Assembly (NCBI GenBank): GCA_028692055.1 | Contig: JAQUYA010000026.1 | Span: forward strand, 1 to 33,237 | Reading direction: 5' to 3' | DNA from: Lachnospiraceae bacterium | GTDB lineage: Bacteria > Bacillota > Clostridia > Lachnospirales > Lachnospiraceae | Length of the DNA: 33,237 nt | Shown: piece by piece, positions 7,769-17,558 of the stretch | Layout of the letters: the number at the start of each line of letters is the position of its first letter | How positions within the stretch are numbered: position 1 is the stretch's first letter | Program-made: the position numbers and the translations under genes | Notes under the pieces: model-generated | Seen by the model: only the letters and a program-made list of their open reading frames with translations | Told to the model about the DNA's origin: nothing | Database searches by the model: none

Positions 7769-8878
7769 ATTTTAACATATAATTTACAGTTCTATGCCAA
7801 AGATGGACCGGGTGGAGAAAAAACAGAACCGGCTACTGAAAAAAAATTAAGTGATGCCCGAAAAGAAGGACAGGTAGCTAAAAGTAAAGAATTAAATACT
7901 GCATTAGGATTATTGGCATTATTTCTCGTGTTAAAATTTTGGGTGGGAAGCCTTGGAACCAATTTGCTGACTATGTTTCAGACGATATATAATCGAATAC
8001 CTTATTTGACTAAAAACATGGGGGGAGAAGTACAAACACATGAAATAATTGGAGTGATTAATAATACGCTATTAAGAATTGCAGTTATTGTACTACCGGT
8101 TTTTGCAATTGGTTTTCTGGTAGCATTTCTTGGCGACTATATGCAGGTGAAATGGAGACCCACGACCAAACCCCTGCAGCCGAAGTTTAGCAAAATCAGT
8201 CCTGCAAAGGGAATCAAAAAGATATTTTCTGTTCAATCTCTTATGGAATTGTTAAAATCCGTCATTAAGATAGTAATTATTGTAATGGTTGCCTATGATA
8301 CCTTAAAGGATAAAGGCAGTATGCTGTTTATTCTTTATGATATTTCTTTGAATCAGGCAATTGTATTAGTGGGAGATATTGCGATTAGTCTTGGATTAAA
8401 AATTTCTTATATCTATGTTGCAGTGGCTTTATTGGATTTCCTATATCAAAAATGGAAATTTAGTGAAGACATGAAGATGACGAAGCAGGAAGTAAAAGAT
8501 GAATTTAAGAATGCCGAAGGCGATCCGCAGATAAAAGGAAAAATTCGACAGAAGATGCGTGAAGCATCGCAACGAAGAATGATGCAGAATCTTCCCCAGG
8601 CAGATGTTGTTATCACAAACCCGACACATTTTGCAGTAGCAATAAAATATGATCCGGATAAAGCAGATGCCCCAGTAGTAATTGCAAAGGGGGCAGACAA
8701 TCTGGCACAAAGAATTAAGAAAATCGCAAAAGATAATAAAATTGAAATTGTTGAAAACAAACCATTGGCAAGAATGCTGTATGCCAATGTTGAAATAGGT
8801 GAATTAGTACCGCCGGAGCTCTATCAGGCAGTGGCAGAAGTCCTTGCAATGGTATATCGTATGCAGGGAAAAGTATAG
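7766..8878 (+). CDS. flhB: Flagellar export switch protein FlhB
   Basis: Export gate component that switches substrate from hook to filament proteins. 370 residues from GTG 7766. The N-terminus reads MILTYNLQFYA, matching the LQFFA opening of FlhB proteins, then GEKTEPATEKK. Four membrane segments are seen at about 46-66, 102-122, 158-178 and 198-222. The C-terminal cytoplasmic domain carries the autocleavage site NPTH at 285-288 (cleavage between N and P), followed by FAVAIKY. The in-frame ATG at 7754 would add four residues, but it lies within the probable ribosome binding site GATGGGG, so the GTG is preferred. Confidence 0.94.
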   Translation: MILTYNLQFYAKDGPGGEKTEPATEKKLSDARKEGQVAKSKELNTALGLLALFLVLKFWVGSLGTNLLTMFQTIYNRIPYLTKNMGGEVQTHEIIGVINNTLLRIAVIVLPVFAIGFLVAFLGDYMQVKWRPTTKPLQPKFSKISPAKGIKKIFSVQSLMELLKSVIKIVIIVMVAYDTLKDKGSMLFILYDISLNQAIVLVGDIAISLGLKISYIYVAVALLDFLYQKWKFSEDMKMTKQEVKDEFKNAEGDPQIKGKIRQKMREASQRRMMQNLPQADVVITNPTHFAVAIKYDPDKADAPVVIAKGADNLAQRIKKIAKDNKIEIVENKPLARMLYANVEIGELVPPELYQAVAEVLAMVYRMQGKV

Positions 8879-8933
8879 AGGATGCCAAAGAAACAGAAGT
8901 AACATAGAAAAAAGAACAGGAGGAAACTGACAG

Positions 8934-10967
8934 ATGAAAAAAGCGGATATTGGTGTGGCACTTTATGTATTATCAGCTTTTGTTATGTTTATTGTACCAA
9001 TTCCCTCCGGTTTACTGGATATATTGCTGGCATGCAATATATCCGTTGCGTTTACCATAATGTTTGGCTCCATGTTTTCCAAAGAAGTATTGGATATGTC
9101 TTATTATCCAACAATTCTATTATTTACCACCATTTTTCGAATTGCCTTAAACATTTCCTCTACCAGGCTGATTCTTACCACGGGTGACCCGGGTAATGTA
9201 GTAAGGGTGTTTGGCGAGTATGTAGGTGGTGGAGATTTAGTAATTGGTATTATCATATTTATTATTTTGATTATAGTACAATTTATGGTAATCAATAAAG
9301 GTTCTGAAAGAGTTGCAGAGGTAACAGCCAGATTTACACTGGATGCAATGCCAGGTAAACAGATGGCAATTGATGCTGATTTAAATACCGGAGCAATTAC
9401 GGACGCGGAGGCAAAGAAAAGAAGAGATAAAATTCAGGAAGAATCCAGTTTCTTTGGTTCCATGGATGGTGCGGTAAAGTATGTAAAGGGAGATGCAACA
9501 GCAGGTCTTTTGATTACGGCGGTAAATATTATCGGTGGTATTGCCATGGGTATGACGCGTGGCGGATTAGAGTTTTCGGATGCATTGAACAAATACACCA
9601 TTTTAACAATCGGTGATGGACTGGTCAGCCAGATTCCGTCTTTGCTGATATCGCTATCAACCGGTATTCTAGTAACAAAGGGCTCTAAAGATGCTGATTT
9701 TGGTACTGTTTTGGTCAGCCAGTTATTTGGAGTACCCAAGGTACTCTATTTCGTTGGGGCAACGATTATTGGTCTGGGTGTTGTAACACCATTGAATACG
9801 GTTATTTTCTTGGCATTGGGACTGATATTTATTATTACAGGAAGAATGATTTCTGGTACAATAGAAACAGCAAAGACAGAGAATGAAGCGGATGCAGATG
9901 AAGTGGCTGCAGAAGAAATCCGGCAGCCGGAAAATGTTACTTCGCTCCTGCAGGTAGACCCAATCGAATTGGAGTTTGGCTATGGGATTATACCACTGGC
10001 GGATGTAAATCAGGGTGGAGATTTACTAGATCGTGTTGTCATGATCCGACGTCAGGTTGCATTAGAACTTGGTACGGTAGTTCCGATTATTCGTTTGAGA
10101 GATAACATTCAGTTGAACCCAAATCAGTATATTATCAAAATAAAGGGAATACAGGTAAGCGAAGGGGAAATTCTATTTGACCATTATATGGCGATGAATC
10201 CGGGGTTTGTAGAAGAAGAAATTACTGGTATTCCTACCTTTGAACCGTCGTTTCATTTACCGGCTATCTGGATTACCGAGGGTCAGCGGGAACGTGCAGA
10301 AAGTGTAGGCTATACAGTAGTTGATCCACCATCAATTATTGCAACCCACCTAACGGAAATTATTCGTCAGTATATTGCAGAGCTCCTTACCAGACAGGAT
10401 GTTCAGAATCTTGTTAATAATTTGAAAGAAAGCAATCCTTCTTTGGTGGAAGAATTAGTTCCAAAGGCTTTGAGTCTTGGAGAAATACAAAAGGTATTAC
10501 AGAATCTGTTAAAAGAAGGCATATCTATTCGCGATTTATTGACGATTTTTGAAACACTTGCGGATTATGCATCGTCAACGCGGGATACGGATATTTTAAC
10601 GGAATATGTAAGACAAAGTCTGAAGCGAGCTATCTCTGGAAAATTCTTTCCGGCAAATGAAACTACCAGTGTGGTTACATTAGATCCGAAGCTGGAACAG
10701 GAAATTATGGCAAGTGTAAAGCAGACTGAACAGGGTGCGTATCTGACACTTGACCCGGAAAAGACAAAAACAATTATTGCATCGGTTGAGAGTGAGACTA
10801 AAAAATTAGAAAACTTAGGAAAAAATCCAATTGTGATTACTTCACCAATTGTTCGTATGTATTTTAAACGATTGACAAGTGATTATTTTAAAGATCTAAT
10901 TGTTGTTTCTTACAATGAAGTAGAGTCTAATATTGAATTACAATCTGTTGGGATGGTGACAGCATAA
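8934..10967 (+). CDS. flhA: Flagellar type III export protein FlhA
   Basis: Large export gate protein (677 residues) forming the nonameric ring that docks substrates and uses the ion gradient. The N-terminal half has about eight membrane segments (from about residue 7 to 315), including the family signature RFTLDAMPGKQMAIDADL at about 133-150 in the cytoplasmic loop between helices. The C-terminal half (about 340-677) is the cytoplasmic docking domain. The start follows ACAGGAGGAAAC at 8917-8928. The stop overlaps the flhF start by one base (TAATG), indicating coupled translation. Confidence 0.96.
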   Translation: MKKADIGVALYVLSAFVMFIVPIPSGLLDILLACNISVAFTIMFGSMFSKEVLDMSYYPTILLFTTIFRIALNISSTRLILTTGDPGNVVRVFGEYVGGGDLVIGIIIFIILIIVQFMVINKGSERVAEVTARFTLDAMPGKQMAIDADLNTGAITDAEAKKRRDKIQEESSFFGSMDGAVKYVKGDATAGLLITAVNIIGGIAMGMTRGGLEFSDALNKYTILTIGDGLVSQIPSLLISLSTGILVTKGSKDADFGTVLVSQLFGVPKVLYFVGATIIGLGVVTPLNTVIFLALGLIFIITGRMISGTIETAKTENEADADEVAAEEIRQPENVTSLLQVDPIELEFGYGIIPLADVNQGGDLLDRVVMIRRQVALELGTVVPIIRLRDNIQLNPNQYIIKIKGIQVSEGEILFDHYMAMNPGFVEEEITGIPTFEPSFHLPAIWITEGQRERAESVGYTVVDPPSIIATHLTEIIRQYIAELLTRQDVQNLVNNLKESNPSLVEELVPKALSLGEIQKVLQNLLKEGISIRDLLTIFETLADYASSTRDTDILTEYVRQSLKRAISGKFFPANETTSVVTLDPKLEQEIMASVKQTEQGAYLTLDPEKTKTIIASVESETKKLENLGKNPIVITSPIVRMYFKRLTSDYFKDLIVVSYNEVESNIELQSVGMVTA

Positions 10968-12262
10968 TGATAATTAAAAAATTTCAGGGAAAAACAGAAG
11001 AAGAAGCAATAGAGGCAGCCAAAAAGGAATTGGGTACCAATGTTGTAATTATGAATGTAAAAGAACTAAAAAGAAAAGGCATGTTTCGATTCTTTAAATC
11101 CCGTATGATGGAAGTAACCGTTGCGCTGGAAGAAGAAAATACAATGAGCAGTTTTAATGCGATTGCAAATGATGATTTAAGTGCAAAAACAGTTACTAAG
11201 GTAGAAAGTCCTTTTGCTTCTATTACAAAAGAAATTATGAAAAATGATAATGTACAGCCAGCAGAAACAATGGCAAAGGCTACGGAAAAATTCAGTACGG
11301 TATCAGAAATAAAGAAAAAAGGAAATGAAGAAAACGCAGGAAGTATGCTGGAAGAAAAATTAGACAGTATACAGTCGCTGATAGAACAACAGATGCATAA
11401 ACCAGATGAAAATAAGACCAGAGAAGAAAATGAGTCTGAAACATCTGAGGAAGAGAAACCAAATGAAATGGTTGTCTTTATGCAATTGCTGTACAATACT
11501 ATGATAGATAATGAAGTAAATGAAAAATATGCAAATCAGATTATTGATGAAGCTGAGAAAAATAATAAGGCAAATATGCCAATTGATTATGTGCTGTCCA
11601 ATATTTATCAAAGAATGATCTTGAAATTTGGAAAGCCGGAAACGATTGTACCGGCAGCCAATAAACCTAAGGTTGTCTTTTTTGTGGGACCGACCGGAGT
11701 TGGCAAGACTACCACAATTGCGAAAATTGCATCGAAATTCAGTGTGGAAGAAAAAAAGAAAATCGCATTGCTTACGGCAGATACTTATCGTATAGCGGCC
11801 GCAGAACAATTGCGTACGTATGCAAATATTCTGGATGTTCCATTTCGAGTAATCTATTCCATCGAAGAGGCAAAGACAGCTTTTCAGGATTTTAAAACCT
11901 ATGATTACATATTTGTGGATACGGCAGGGCACTCTCATACGAATGTCACACAGCGGGATGCCATGAGTGAATTAATACATTGTCTGGACGCTGAAGTAGA
12001 ACAGGAGGTTTATCTCGTATTGAGTGCAACTACAAAGTACAGAGATTTGGTCAGTATTGCCGACACCTATTCTTCATTAACGGACTTCAAACTCATTTTT
12101 ACCAAATTAGATGAAACAACAACTTTGGGAAATCTTTTGAACTTGAAATTGTATACCGGTGCCTCTCTGTCTTATGTGACATGCGGACAGAATGTACCAG
12201 ATGATATTGAACATTTCAATCCACAGAATACAGTTCGGTTATTATTAGGTGGCAAGCGTTAA
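10967..12262 (+). CDS. flhF: Flagellar placement GTPase FlhF
   Basis: SRP-family GTPase that sets flagellum number and position. 431 residues: N-terminal B region (1-60, beginning MIIKKFQGKTEEEA), a variable charged linker (about 60-165), then N and G domains. GTPase motifs are complete: P-loop GPTGVGKT at 241-248, DTYRIAA, DTAGHS, TKLDE, and a closing GQNVPDDIE. The final lysine/arginine segment is typical. In polar and peritrichous bacteria it works with FlhG, encoded next, whose N-terminal peptide activates the GTPase. Cytoplasmic, membrane-associated. Confidence 0.95.
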   Translation: MIIKKFQGKTEEEAIEAAKKELGTNVVIMNVKELKRKGMFRFFKSRMMEVTVALEEENTMSSFNAIANDDLSAKTVTKVESPFASITKEIMKNDNVQPAETMAKATEKFSTVSEIKKKGNEENAGSMLEEKLDSIQSLIEQQMHKPDENKTREENESETSEEEKPNEMVVFMQLLYNTMIDNEVNEKYANQIIDEAEKNNKANMPIDYVLSNIYQRMILKFGKPETIVPAANKPKVVFFVGPTGVGKTTTIAKIASKFSVEEKKKIALLTADTYRIAAAEQLRTYANILDVPFRVIYSIEEAKTAFQDFKTYDYIFVDTAGHSHTNVTQRDAMSELIHCLDAEVEQEVYLVLSATTKYRDLVSIADTYSSLTDFKLIFTKLDETTTLGNLLNLKLYTGASLSYVTCGQNVPDDIEHFNPQNTVRLLLGGKR

Positions 12263-12284
12263 TAAAGATTGGGAGAGCATATTG

Positions 12285-13169
12285 ATGGATCAGGCAGAAC
12301 AATTAAGAAATATAATAAAAATGAATAATCAGCCACATCGCCCATTGGCAAGAGTCATTACGGTGACAAGTGGAAAAGGCGGTGTGGGCAAATCCAATAC
12401 AGCTATTAATCTTGCTGTGCAATTGCGTAAACTGGGACAAAGAGTAATCATATTAGATGCAGATTTTGGACTGGCAAATATTGAAATCATGTTTGGTACT
12501 GTTCCAAAGCATAACCTGTGCGACCTTATCTATCAGGGAAAAAATATTAAAGAGATTATTACCTGGGGACCGGCAGAAGTGGGATTTATTTCAGGTGGAT
12601 CCGGAATAGCCGGATTATCAAATCTAAGCAGAGATTATTTGACTTATATTATTCAAAACCTTGCCGAACTGGATGCAATTGCCGATGTAATAATTATAGA
12701 TACAGGAGCAGGTATATCGGATGCAGTATTGGAATTTTTGGTAGCAAGTGGTGAAATATTATTGGTTACGACGCCGGAACCAACTTCAATTACAGATTCC
12801 TATTCCCTGTTAAAGGCATTAAACCGACATCCGCGTTTTTCAAAAGATGCATCACAGGTAAAGGTGATTGCAAATAGAGTAGAAACGCAGGAAGAGGGTA
12901 AGACATTATTTAATAAATTAAATGCTGTGGTAACCAGATATTTGAAACTACCAATTACTTATCTGGGCTCCATACCACAGGATTCTCAACTATCCAAAGC
13001 AGTTATGCAGCAGATGCCGGTTTCTGTTCAGAATCCAAATGCAAAGTCGACGAGAGCATTTGAAAATATGGCAGCAGTTCTATGTAATAAAGAGCTTAAC
13101 AAAAATTTACAAAAGCGAGGAATGGCGGCCTTTTTTTCACATATTATAGCAGGAAAGCAGAAAGGATAA
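12285..13169 (+). CDS. flhG: Flagellum number regulator FlhG (MinD-like ATPase)
   Basis: ParA/MinD-type ATPase (FlhG/FleN/YlxH) that limits flagellar number and activates FlhF. 294 residues from ATG 12285. The N-terminus MDQAEQLRNI carries the DQAxxLR activator motif that stimulates the FlhF GTPase. The deviant Walker A motif GKGGVGKSN has signature lysine K31 and P-loop lysine K36; ILDADFGLANIEIMFG and IIIDTGAGIS complete the ATPase site. A C-terminal amphipathic stretch (KNLQKRGMAAFFSHIIAG) is expected to bind membrane. GGGAGAG at 12271-12277 is well spaced for this ATG. A GTG at 12249 would overlap flhF by 14 bases and push the activator motif away from the end, so it is not preferred. Confidence 0.93.
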   Translation: MDQAEQLRNIIKMNNQPHRPLARVITVTSGKGGVGKSNTAINLAVQLRKLGQRVIILDADFGLANIEIMFGTVPKHNLCDLIYQGKNIKEIITWGPAEVGFISGGSGIAGLSNLSRDYLTYIIQNLAELDAIADVIIIDTGAGISDAVLEFLVASGEILLVTTPEPTSITDSYSLLKALNRHPRFSKDASQVKVIANRVETQEEGKTLFNKLNAVVTRYLKLPITYLGSIPQDSQLSKAVMQQMPVSVQNPNAKSTRAFENMAAVLCNKELNKNLQKRGMAAFFSHIIAGKQKG

Positions 13170-13175
13170 GATAAT

Positions 13176-13904
13176 TTGGAAATGCTATCAAAATATATTA
13201 TACCCGGAGAGAGAATAGAAATGTATGCGGTCGATAGGAAACTTGAGTCCAATCCAGTGTCAAATAAAAAAGCTTATGTAAGCAAGGTATTTGACATTCT
13301 TTCGGAAGACAGATTGGAAATTACGATGCCGCTTGAGAAAACAAAATTAATTTTGCTGCCTGTGGGTGAAGAATATGATATGTATTTTTATACAAAAAAA
13401 GGATTGTATCAGTGCTTTGCCAAAGTGACAGACAGGTACAAAAGCAATAATGTGTATATTCTGGTGTTGGAATTAGTAAGTAATTTAAGAAAGTTTCAGC
13501 GTAGGGAATATTATCGGTTTGGCTGTGCCATAGATACCAGAGTCAGAGCTTTAGAGAAAGAAGAAATAGATGCTCTTGAAAAAAACGAAGAATATATAAT
13601 ACCGGACATTCCGATGCAGGAAGGTATCATAGTGGATATCAGCGGTGGTGGAATACGATTCATTACGGATAACCTCTATGAAGCAGGCACTATGGTTTAC
13701 TGCAAATACCAGCTGCAAATGACTCAGGGTTTGAAGGAATACAAAATGACAGGAAGAATATTGAACAATAGAGAAGTTGACAACAGGCCTGGTGAATATG
13801 AACACAGGTTGCAATATGTTAATTTCAAGGAGGCAGAACGGGAAGAAATTATCAGATATATTTTTGAAGAAGAGCGAAAACACAGACAAAAAGAAAAGGG
13901 ATGA
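13176..13904 (+). CDS. PilZ domain c-di-GMP receptor, YcgR-like flagellar brake
   Basis: 242-residue protein with an N-terminal YcgR-like beta domain (about 1-100) and a C-terminal PilZ domain (about 105-235). The two c-di-GMP-binding motifs are intact: RREYYR (RxxxR, R110 to R114) and DISGGG (D154, S156, G159). YcgR/YpfA/DgrA proteins slow or stop the motor when c-di-GMP rises. Being inside the flagellar operon between flhG and cheB fits that job. The TTG at 13176 is eight bases from AAGGAT (13162-13167); the ATG at 13182 is the alternative, two codons later. Which is used cannot be settled here. Confidence 0.88.
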   Translation: MEMLSKYIIPGERIEMYAVDRKLESNPVSNKKAYVSKVFDILSEDRLEITMPLEKTKLILLPVGEEYDMYFYTKKGLYQCFAKVTDRYKSNNVYILVLELVSNLRKFQRREYYRFGCAIDTRVRALEKEEIDALEKNEEYIIPDIPMQEGIIVDISGGGIRFITDNLYEAGTMVYCKYQLQMTQGLKEYKMTGRILNNREVDNRPGEYEHRLQYVNFKEAEREEIIRYIFEEERKHRQKEKG

Positions 13905-13908
13905 CAAG

Positions 13909-14982
13909 ATGAAAAAAAATATATTAGTAGTTGATGACTCTGCACTCATGAGAAGAATACTTTGTGATATAATAAATTCAGACGAACGATTCCAGGTTAC
14001 AGATAAAGCCGTTAATGGTCTGGATGCCTTAGAATTAATTAGTACAAAGCAGTATGATGCAGTAGTTTTAGACATTAATATGCCTAAGATGACTGGATTA
14101 CAGCTTCTGAAAGAATTGCAAGTAAGAAAGATTTCTGCAAACGTAATTATGGCAAGCACAGATACTATAGATGGTGCACAAGTCGTAATGGATGCCTTAG
14201 AATTAGGTGCTTTGGATTTCATACACAAGCCTTATAACACAGTAGAACTTCGCAAAGAAAGTTTTCAAAAAAAATTACTTAACATTTTGGATGCGGCGAC
14301 ACAAAGTCAGATTAAGAGTCTTACACTGAGTAAACCGGTGAAGATTGAAAGAGCATCACCCAAAATTATGGAATTTGTGGAAAAGCATGTGGCTGATTTC
14401 AAAGGAAAAAAGGTCGTGGCAATTGCAAGCTCTACAGGTGGACCAAAGGCTCTCCAACAGGTAATACCAGTACTACCGGAGAATTTAAAGGTACCTGTCA
14501 TGATAGTTCAGCATATGCCGGCCGGATTTACCAAGTCTTTTGCGGAACGACTCAATACACTCAGCAAGGTTTCTGTGAAGGAAGCGGAAGAAGGAGATGT
14601 ATTAGAGGCAGGAAAGGTATATCTTGCACGCGGCGGTTCTCATATGAATGCAGTGGAAAAATCCGGAAAAGTATACATACATTATACGGACGAGCCATCC
14701 AGAGAAGGGGTTAAACCATGCGCAAACTATATGTTTGAATCACTTAAAAAATGCAGTTATGATGAGGTGGTTTGTGTTGTATTAACGGGAATGGGTGCTG
14801 ATGGTACAAAAGGAATTGTTCATTTAAAGGAAACTAAAAAAATACATGTAATCGCTCAGGAAAAGAGTACTTGTGCAGTTTATGGAATGCCACGTAGTAT
14901 TGTGGATTCAGGACTGGCAAATCAGGTAGTTCGTATTGAGCAGGTCGCACAAGAGATTATATTGAATGTGGGGGTAAAATAG
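13909..14982 (+). CDS. cheB: Chemotaxis protein-glutamate methylesterase CheB
   Basis: Receiver-controlled methylesterase/glutaminase that resets chemoreceptors. 357 residues. Receiver domain 1-120: D9/D10, phosphoacceptor D55 in VLDINMP, K107 in IHKPY. The C-terminal esterase domain (about 165-355) has the complete catalytic triad: S175 in ASSTGGP, H202 in QHMPAGF, D298 in GMGADG. The ATG at 13909 is four bases after the pilZ stop, with AGGG upstream at 13897-13900; the frame stays open further upstream inside the pilZ gene, but those codons do not belong to the receiver fold. No cheR is seen in this window, so the matching methyltransferase must be elsewhere. Confidence 0.95.
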   Translation: MKKNILVVDDSALMRRILCDIINSDERFQVTDKAVNGLDALELISTKQYDAVVLDINMPKMTGLQLLKELQVRKISANVIMASTDTIDGAQVVMDALELGALDFIHKPYNTVELRKESFQKKLLNILDAATQSQIKSLTLSKPVKIERASPKIMEFVEKHVADFKGKKVVAIASSTGGPKALQQVIPVLPENLKVPVMIVQHMPAGFTKSFAERLNTLSKVSVKEAEEGDVLEAGKVYLARGGSHMNAVEKSGKVYIHYTDEPSREGVKPCANYMFESLKKCSYDEVVCVVLTGMGADGTKGIVHLKETKKIHVIAQEKSTCAVYGMPRSIVDSGLANQVVRIEQVAQEIILNVGVK

Positions 14983-14983
14983 T

Positions 14984-17068
14984 ATGGATGTAAGTCAATA
15001 TCTTGAAATATTTTTAGATGAATCAAAGGAACATTTACAAAATCTGAATACACAGATTCTGGAGCTTGAGCAGGACTCCGAAAACATGGATGTTATAAAT
15101 GAAATATTCCGTGCAGCACATTCCTTAAAAGGAATGGCAGGAACCATGGGATATAAGAGAATGCAGGCTTTGACACATGATATGGAAAATGTGTTTTCAG
15201 AGGTTCGTAATGGAACGATTAAAGTAAAAGCAAACATGATTGATATTTTATTTCAATGCCTGGACGCATTGGAAGAGTATGTATCGTCTATCCAGGAAAC
15301 GACCGATGAGGGTACGAATGATAATGAAGCAATCATTAAGATGTTAAATGATATCTTAAATGGAACAGATACAGGGGAAGCTCCAGCAGCAAAGAAAGAA
15401 GCTCCAGTGGCAGCGGAAGCAAAAGAAGAGGGTGCAGAACCGTGGAAAAAAATCAAACTGGGTTCGACGGAGGTTTCCGTAATTAAAGCCGCCAGAGAAA
15501 AAGGAAATGAGGTATATGGAATCACAGTTTATGTGCAGGAAAGTTGTCTTTTGAAGGCTGCACGTTCCTTTTTGGTATTTAAAACATTGGAAGAATCTGG
15601 AGAAATCATTGTATCAGACCCAGTAGTACAGGATATTGAAGATGAAAAATTTGACTTGGATTTCTCGATTATTTATTTATCAGACGAACCATTTGAAACC
15701 ATTATAAATAAGATTAAGAATGTATCCGAAATCGATAAAGTAATTGCTTCCCCTGTGGATTTATCTGAATTTGATATTGAAGAGGAAGAAGTAATAGAAA
15801 ATTCAAAAGAAGAAGCAGACGAAGAAAACGAGGACATGACGGATGGTAAAGCACCAGGTACTACGGTTGCTGCCCCTTCCAAACAGGAAAAGAAACAGGC
15901 AGTAGCGAAACCAATCGTAAATAGGACCGTTCGTGTGGATATTGAAAAACTGGATGTATTAATGAATCTGGTAAGTGAGCTTATCATTGCAAAGAACTCA
16001 TTAGTATCAGCTTCTGCGGTAGAGGAAACCGCAAATACCACATTTAATGAACAAATAGAATATCTGGAAAGTGTTACGACAAACCTGCATGAATCCGTTA
16101 TGAAGGTTCGAATGGTTCCAATTGAAAGTGTACTTACCAAATTCCCACGTATGATTCGCGACTTATCCAAAAAACTGGACAAAAAAATGGAATTATACAT
16201 GACTGGTGAGGATACGGAATTAGATAGAACTGTGGTTGATGAAATTGGTGATCCACTGATGCATTTACTGCGTAATTCTGCAGATCATGGGTTGGAAAGT
16301 GCAGAAGTAAGACGTGCAAAGGGCAAAAACGAAACCGGTACGATTTTCTTAAATGCATATCAGGATGGTAACAACGTTATCATTGAAGTTGGCGATGATG
16401 GTAATGGAATTGACATAGAGGCAGTCAAAAATAAAGCGATTGAACGAGGCACAATTACCGCAGAACAGGCAGAGAATATGACAGATAAGGATATTGTTGA
16501 TTTATTATTCCTACCAAGCTTTTCTACTGCCAAGGAAGTTTCCGACGTATCCGGACGTGGGGTTGGACTTGATGTAGTACGTTCTAAGATAGAAGCATTA
16601 AGTGGTGAAGTTGAGGTAAAGACAAAATTAGGTGCAGGCAGTACATGGACTATCCGTTTACCGTTGACCTTAGCTATTATTCAGGCATTGATGGTAATGG
16701 TTGGAAACGAAAAATATGCAATTTCTCTTGGCTCAATTGAAACAATTGAGAATATTACACCACAGGAAATTAAGCAGGTACAATCAAAAGAAGTGATTAA
16801 CTTACGTGGAAATGTAATTCCTATTATACGTCTGGCAGATGTCCTGGATATTGAACCAACGCGTGGCGAAAATGACAGTATGGTAGTTGTTATTGTGAAA
16901 AAAGGCGAAAAGCTTGCTGGTATTGTAGTTGATGAATTAATGGGACAACAGGAAATTGTTATCAAATCTCTTGGAAAATACATTAATAAATGCAAGATGA
17001 TTAGCGGTGCAACAATTCTGGGTGATGGTGAAGTCGCATTGATTCTTGATGCAAATGCATTATTCTAA
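14984..17068 (+). CDS. cheA: Chemotaxis histidine kinase CheA
   Basis: Central kinase of the chemotaxis complex, phosphorylating CheY and CheB. 694 residues in the usual domain order. P1 phosphotransfer domain with phosphorylated H46 in RAAHSLKGMAG; P2 CheY/CheB-binding domain (about 150-260); an acidic linker; P3 dimerisation helices from about 315; P4 ATPase with N box LLRNSADHGLE, G1 VGDDGNGID and G2 GRGVGLDVV; P5 CheW-like regulatory domain (from about 565). It begins one base after the cheB stop. No truncation or missing catalytic residue is seen. Confidence 0.96.
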   Translation: MDVSQYLEIFLDESKEHLQNLNTQILELEQDSENMDVINEIFRAAHSLKGMAGTMGYKRMQALTHDMENVFSEVRNGTIKVKANMIDILFQCLDALEEYVSSIQETTDEGTNDNEAIIKMLNDILNGTDTGEAPAAKKEAPVAAEAKEEGAEPWKKIKLGSTEVSVIKAAREKGNEVYGITVYVQESCLLKAARSFLVFKTLEESGEIIVSDPVVQDIEDEKFDLDFSIIYLSDEPFETIINKIKNVSEIDKVIASPVDLSEFDIEEEEVIENSKEEADEENEDMTDGKAPGTTVAAPSKQEKKQAVAKPIVNRTVRVDIEKLDVLMNLVSELIIAKNSLVSASAVEETANTTFNEQIEYLESVTTNLHESVMKVRMVPIESVLTKFPRMIRDLSKKLDKKMELYMTGEDTELDRTVVDEIGDPLMHLLRNSADHGLESAEVRRAKGKNETGTIFLNAYQDGNNVIIEVGDDGNGIDIEAVKNKAIERGTITAEQAENMTDKDIVDLLFLPSFSTAKEVSDVSGRGVGLDVVRSKIEALSGEVEVKTKLGAGSTWTIRLPLTLAIIQALMVMVGNEKYAISLGSIETIENITPQEIKQVQSKEVINLRGNVIPIIRLADVLDIEPTRGENDSMVVVIVKKGEKLAGIVVDELMGQQEIVIKSLGKYINKCKMISGATILGDGEVALILDANALF

Positions 17069-17092
17069 GAGGAAACAATAGGAGGAAAAACC

Positions 17093-17545
17093 ATGGATGA
17101 AGTGAAAAATATAGTGGATACGACACAATTTATTGTAATAAAGATTGGTAATGAGCAATTTGGTATTGATATTAAATTTATTGATAACATTGTTCGTATG
17201 CAAAGCATTACTAGAGTTCCTAAAGTTCCAGAATATTTTAAAGGGGTTATTAATTTAAGAGGTGAAGTGATTCCGGTTATGAGTCTTCGTTTGAAAATGG
17301 GACTGGAACTGGATGAATATACAAAGACAACCAGAATTATCATTATTAAATTAGAACAGCATGAAGGCATCGGTGTGATTGTAGACGAGGTAAAGGAAGT
17401 AGTTACCCTGGAAACAGAGCAAATCGAGAAGCTATCATATGATAAGGATGAAAAACAAACATTTGTATATGGTGTTGGAAAAGTAGACAACTCATTAATT
17501 TCATTATTGGATTTGAATGCTGTGCTGGCTGAGCCACAGGCATAG
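17093..17545 (+). CDS. cheW: Chemotaxis coupling protein CheW
   Basis: 150-residue adaptor joining chemoreceptors to CheA. The whole length is a CheW (SH3-like double barrel) domain: FIVIKIGNEQFGIDI at the start, then RVPKVPEYFKGVINLRGEVIP (the receptor/CheA contact region) and GVIVDEVKEVVTL. No receiver domain follows, so it is CheW, not CheV. AGGAGG at 17081-17086 supports the ATG. Confidence 0.95.
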   Translation: MDEVKNIVDTTQFIVIKIGNEQFGIDIKFIDNIVRMQSITRVPKVPEYFKGVINLRGEVIPVMSLRLKMGLELDEYTKTTRIIIIKLEQHEGIGVIVDEVKEVVTLETEQIEKLSYDKDEKQTFVYGVGKVDNSLISLLDLNAVLAEPQA

Positions 17546-17558
17546 AGAGGAAGATAAA

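Noticed and set aside
11360..11938. Minus-strand open frame of about 192 codons within flhF
   Set aside because: It runs through the flhF GTPase motifs on the opposite strand; no family resemblance and no ribosome binding site seen.
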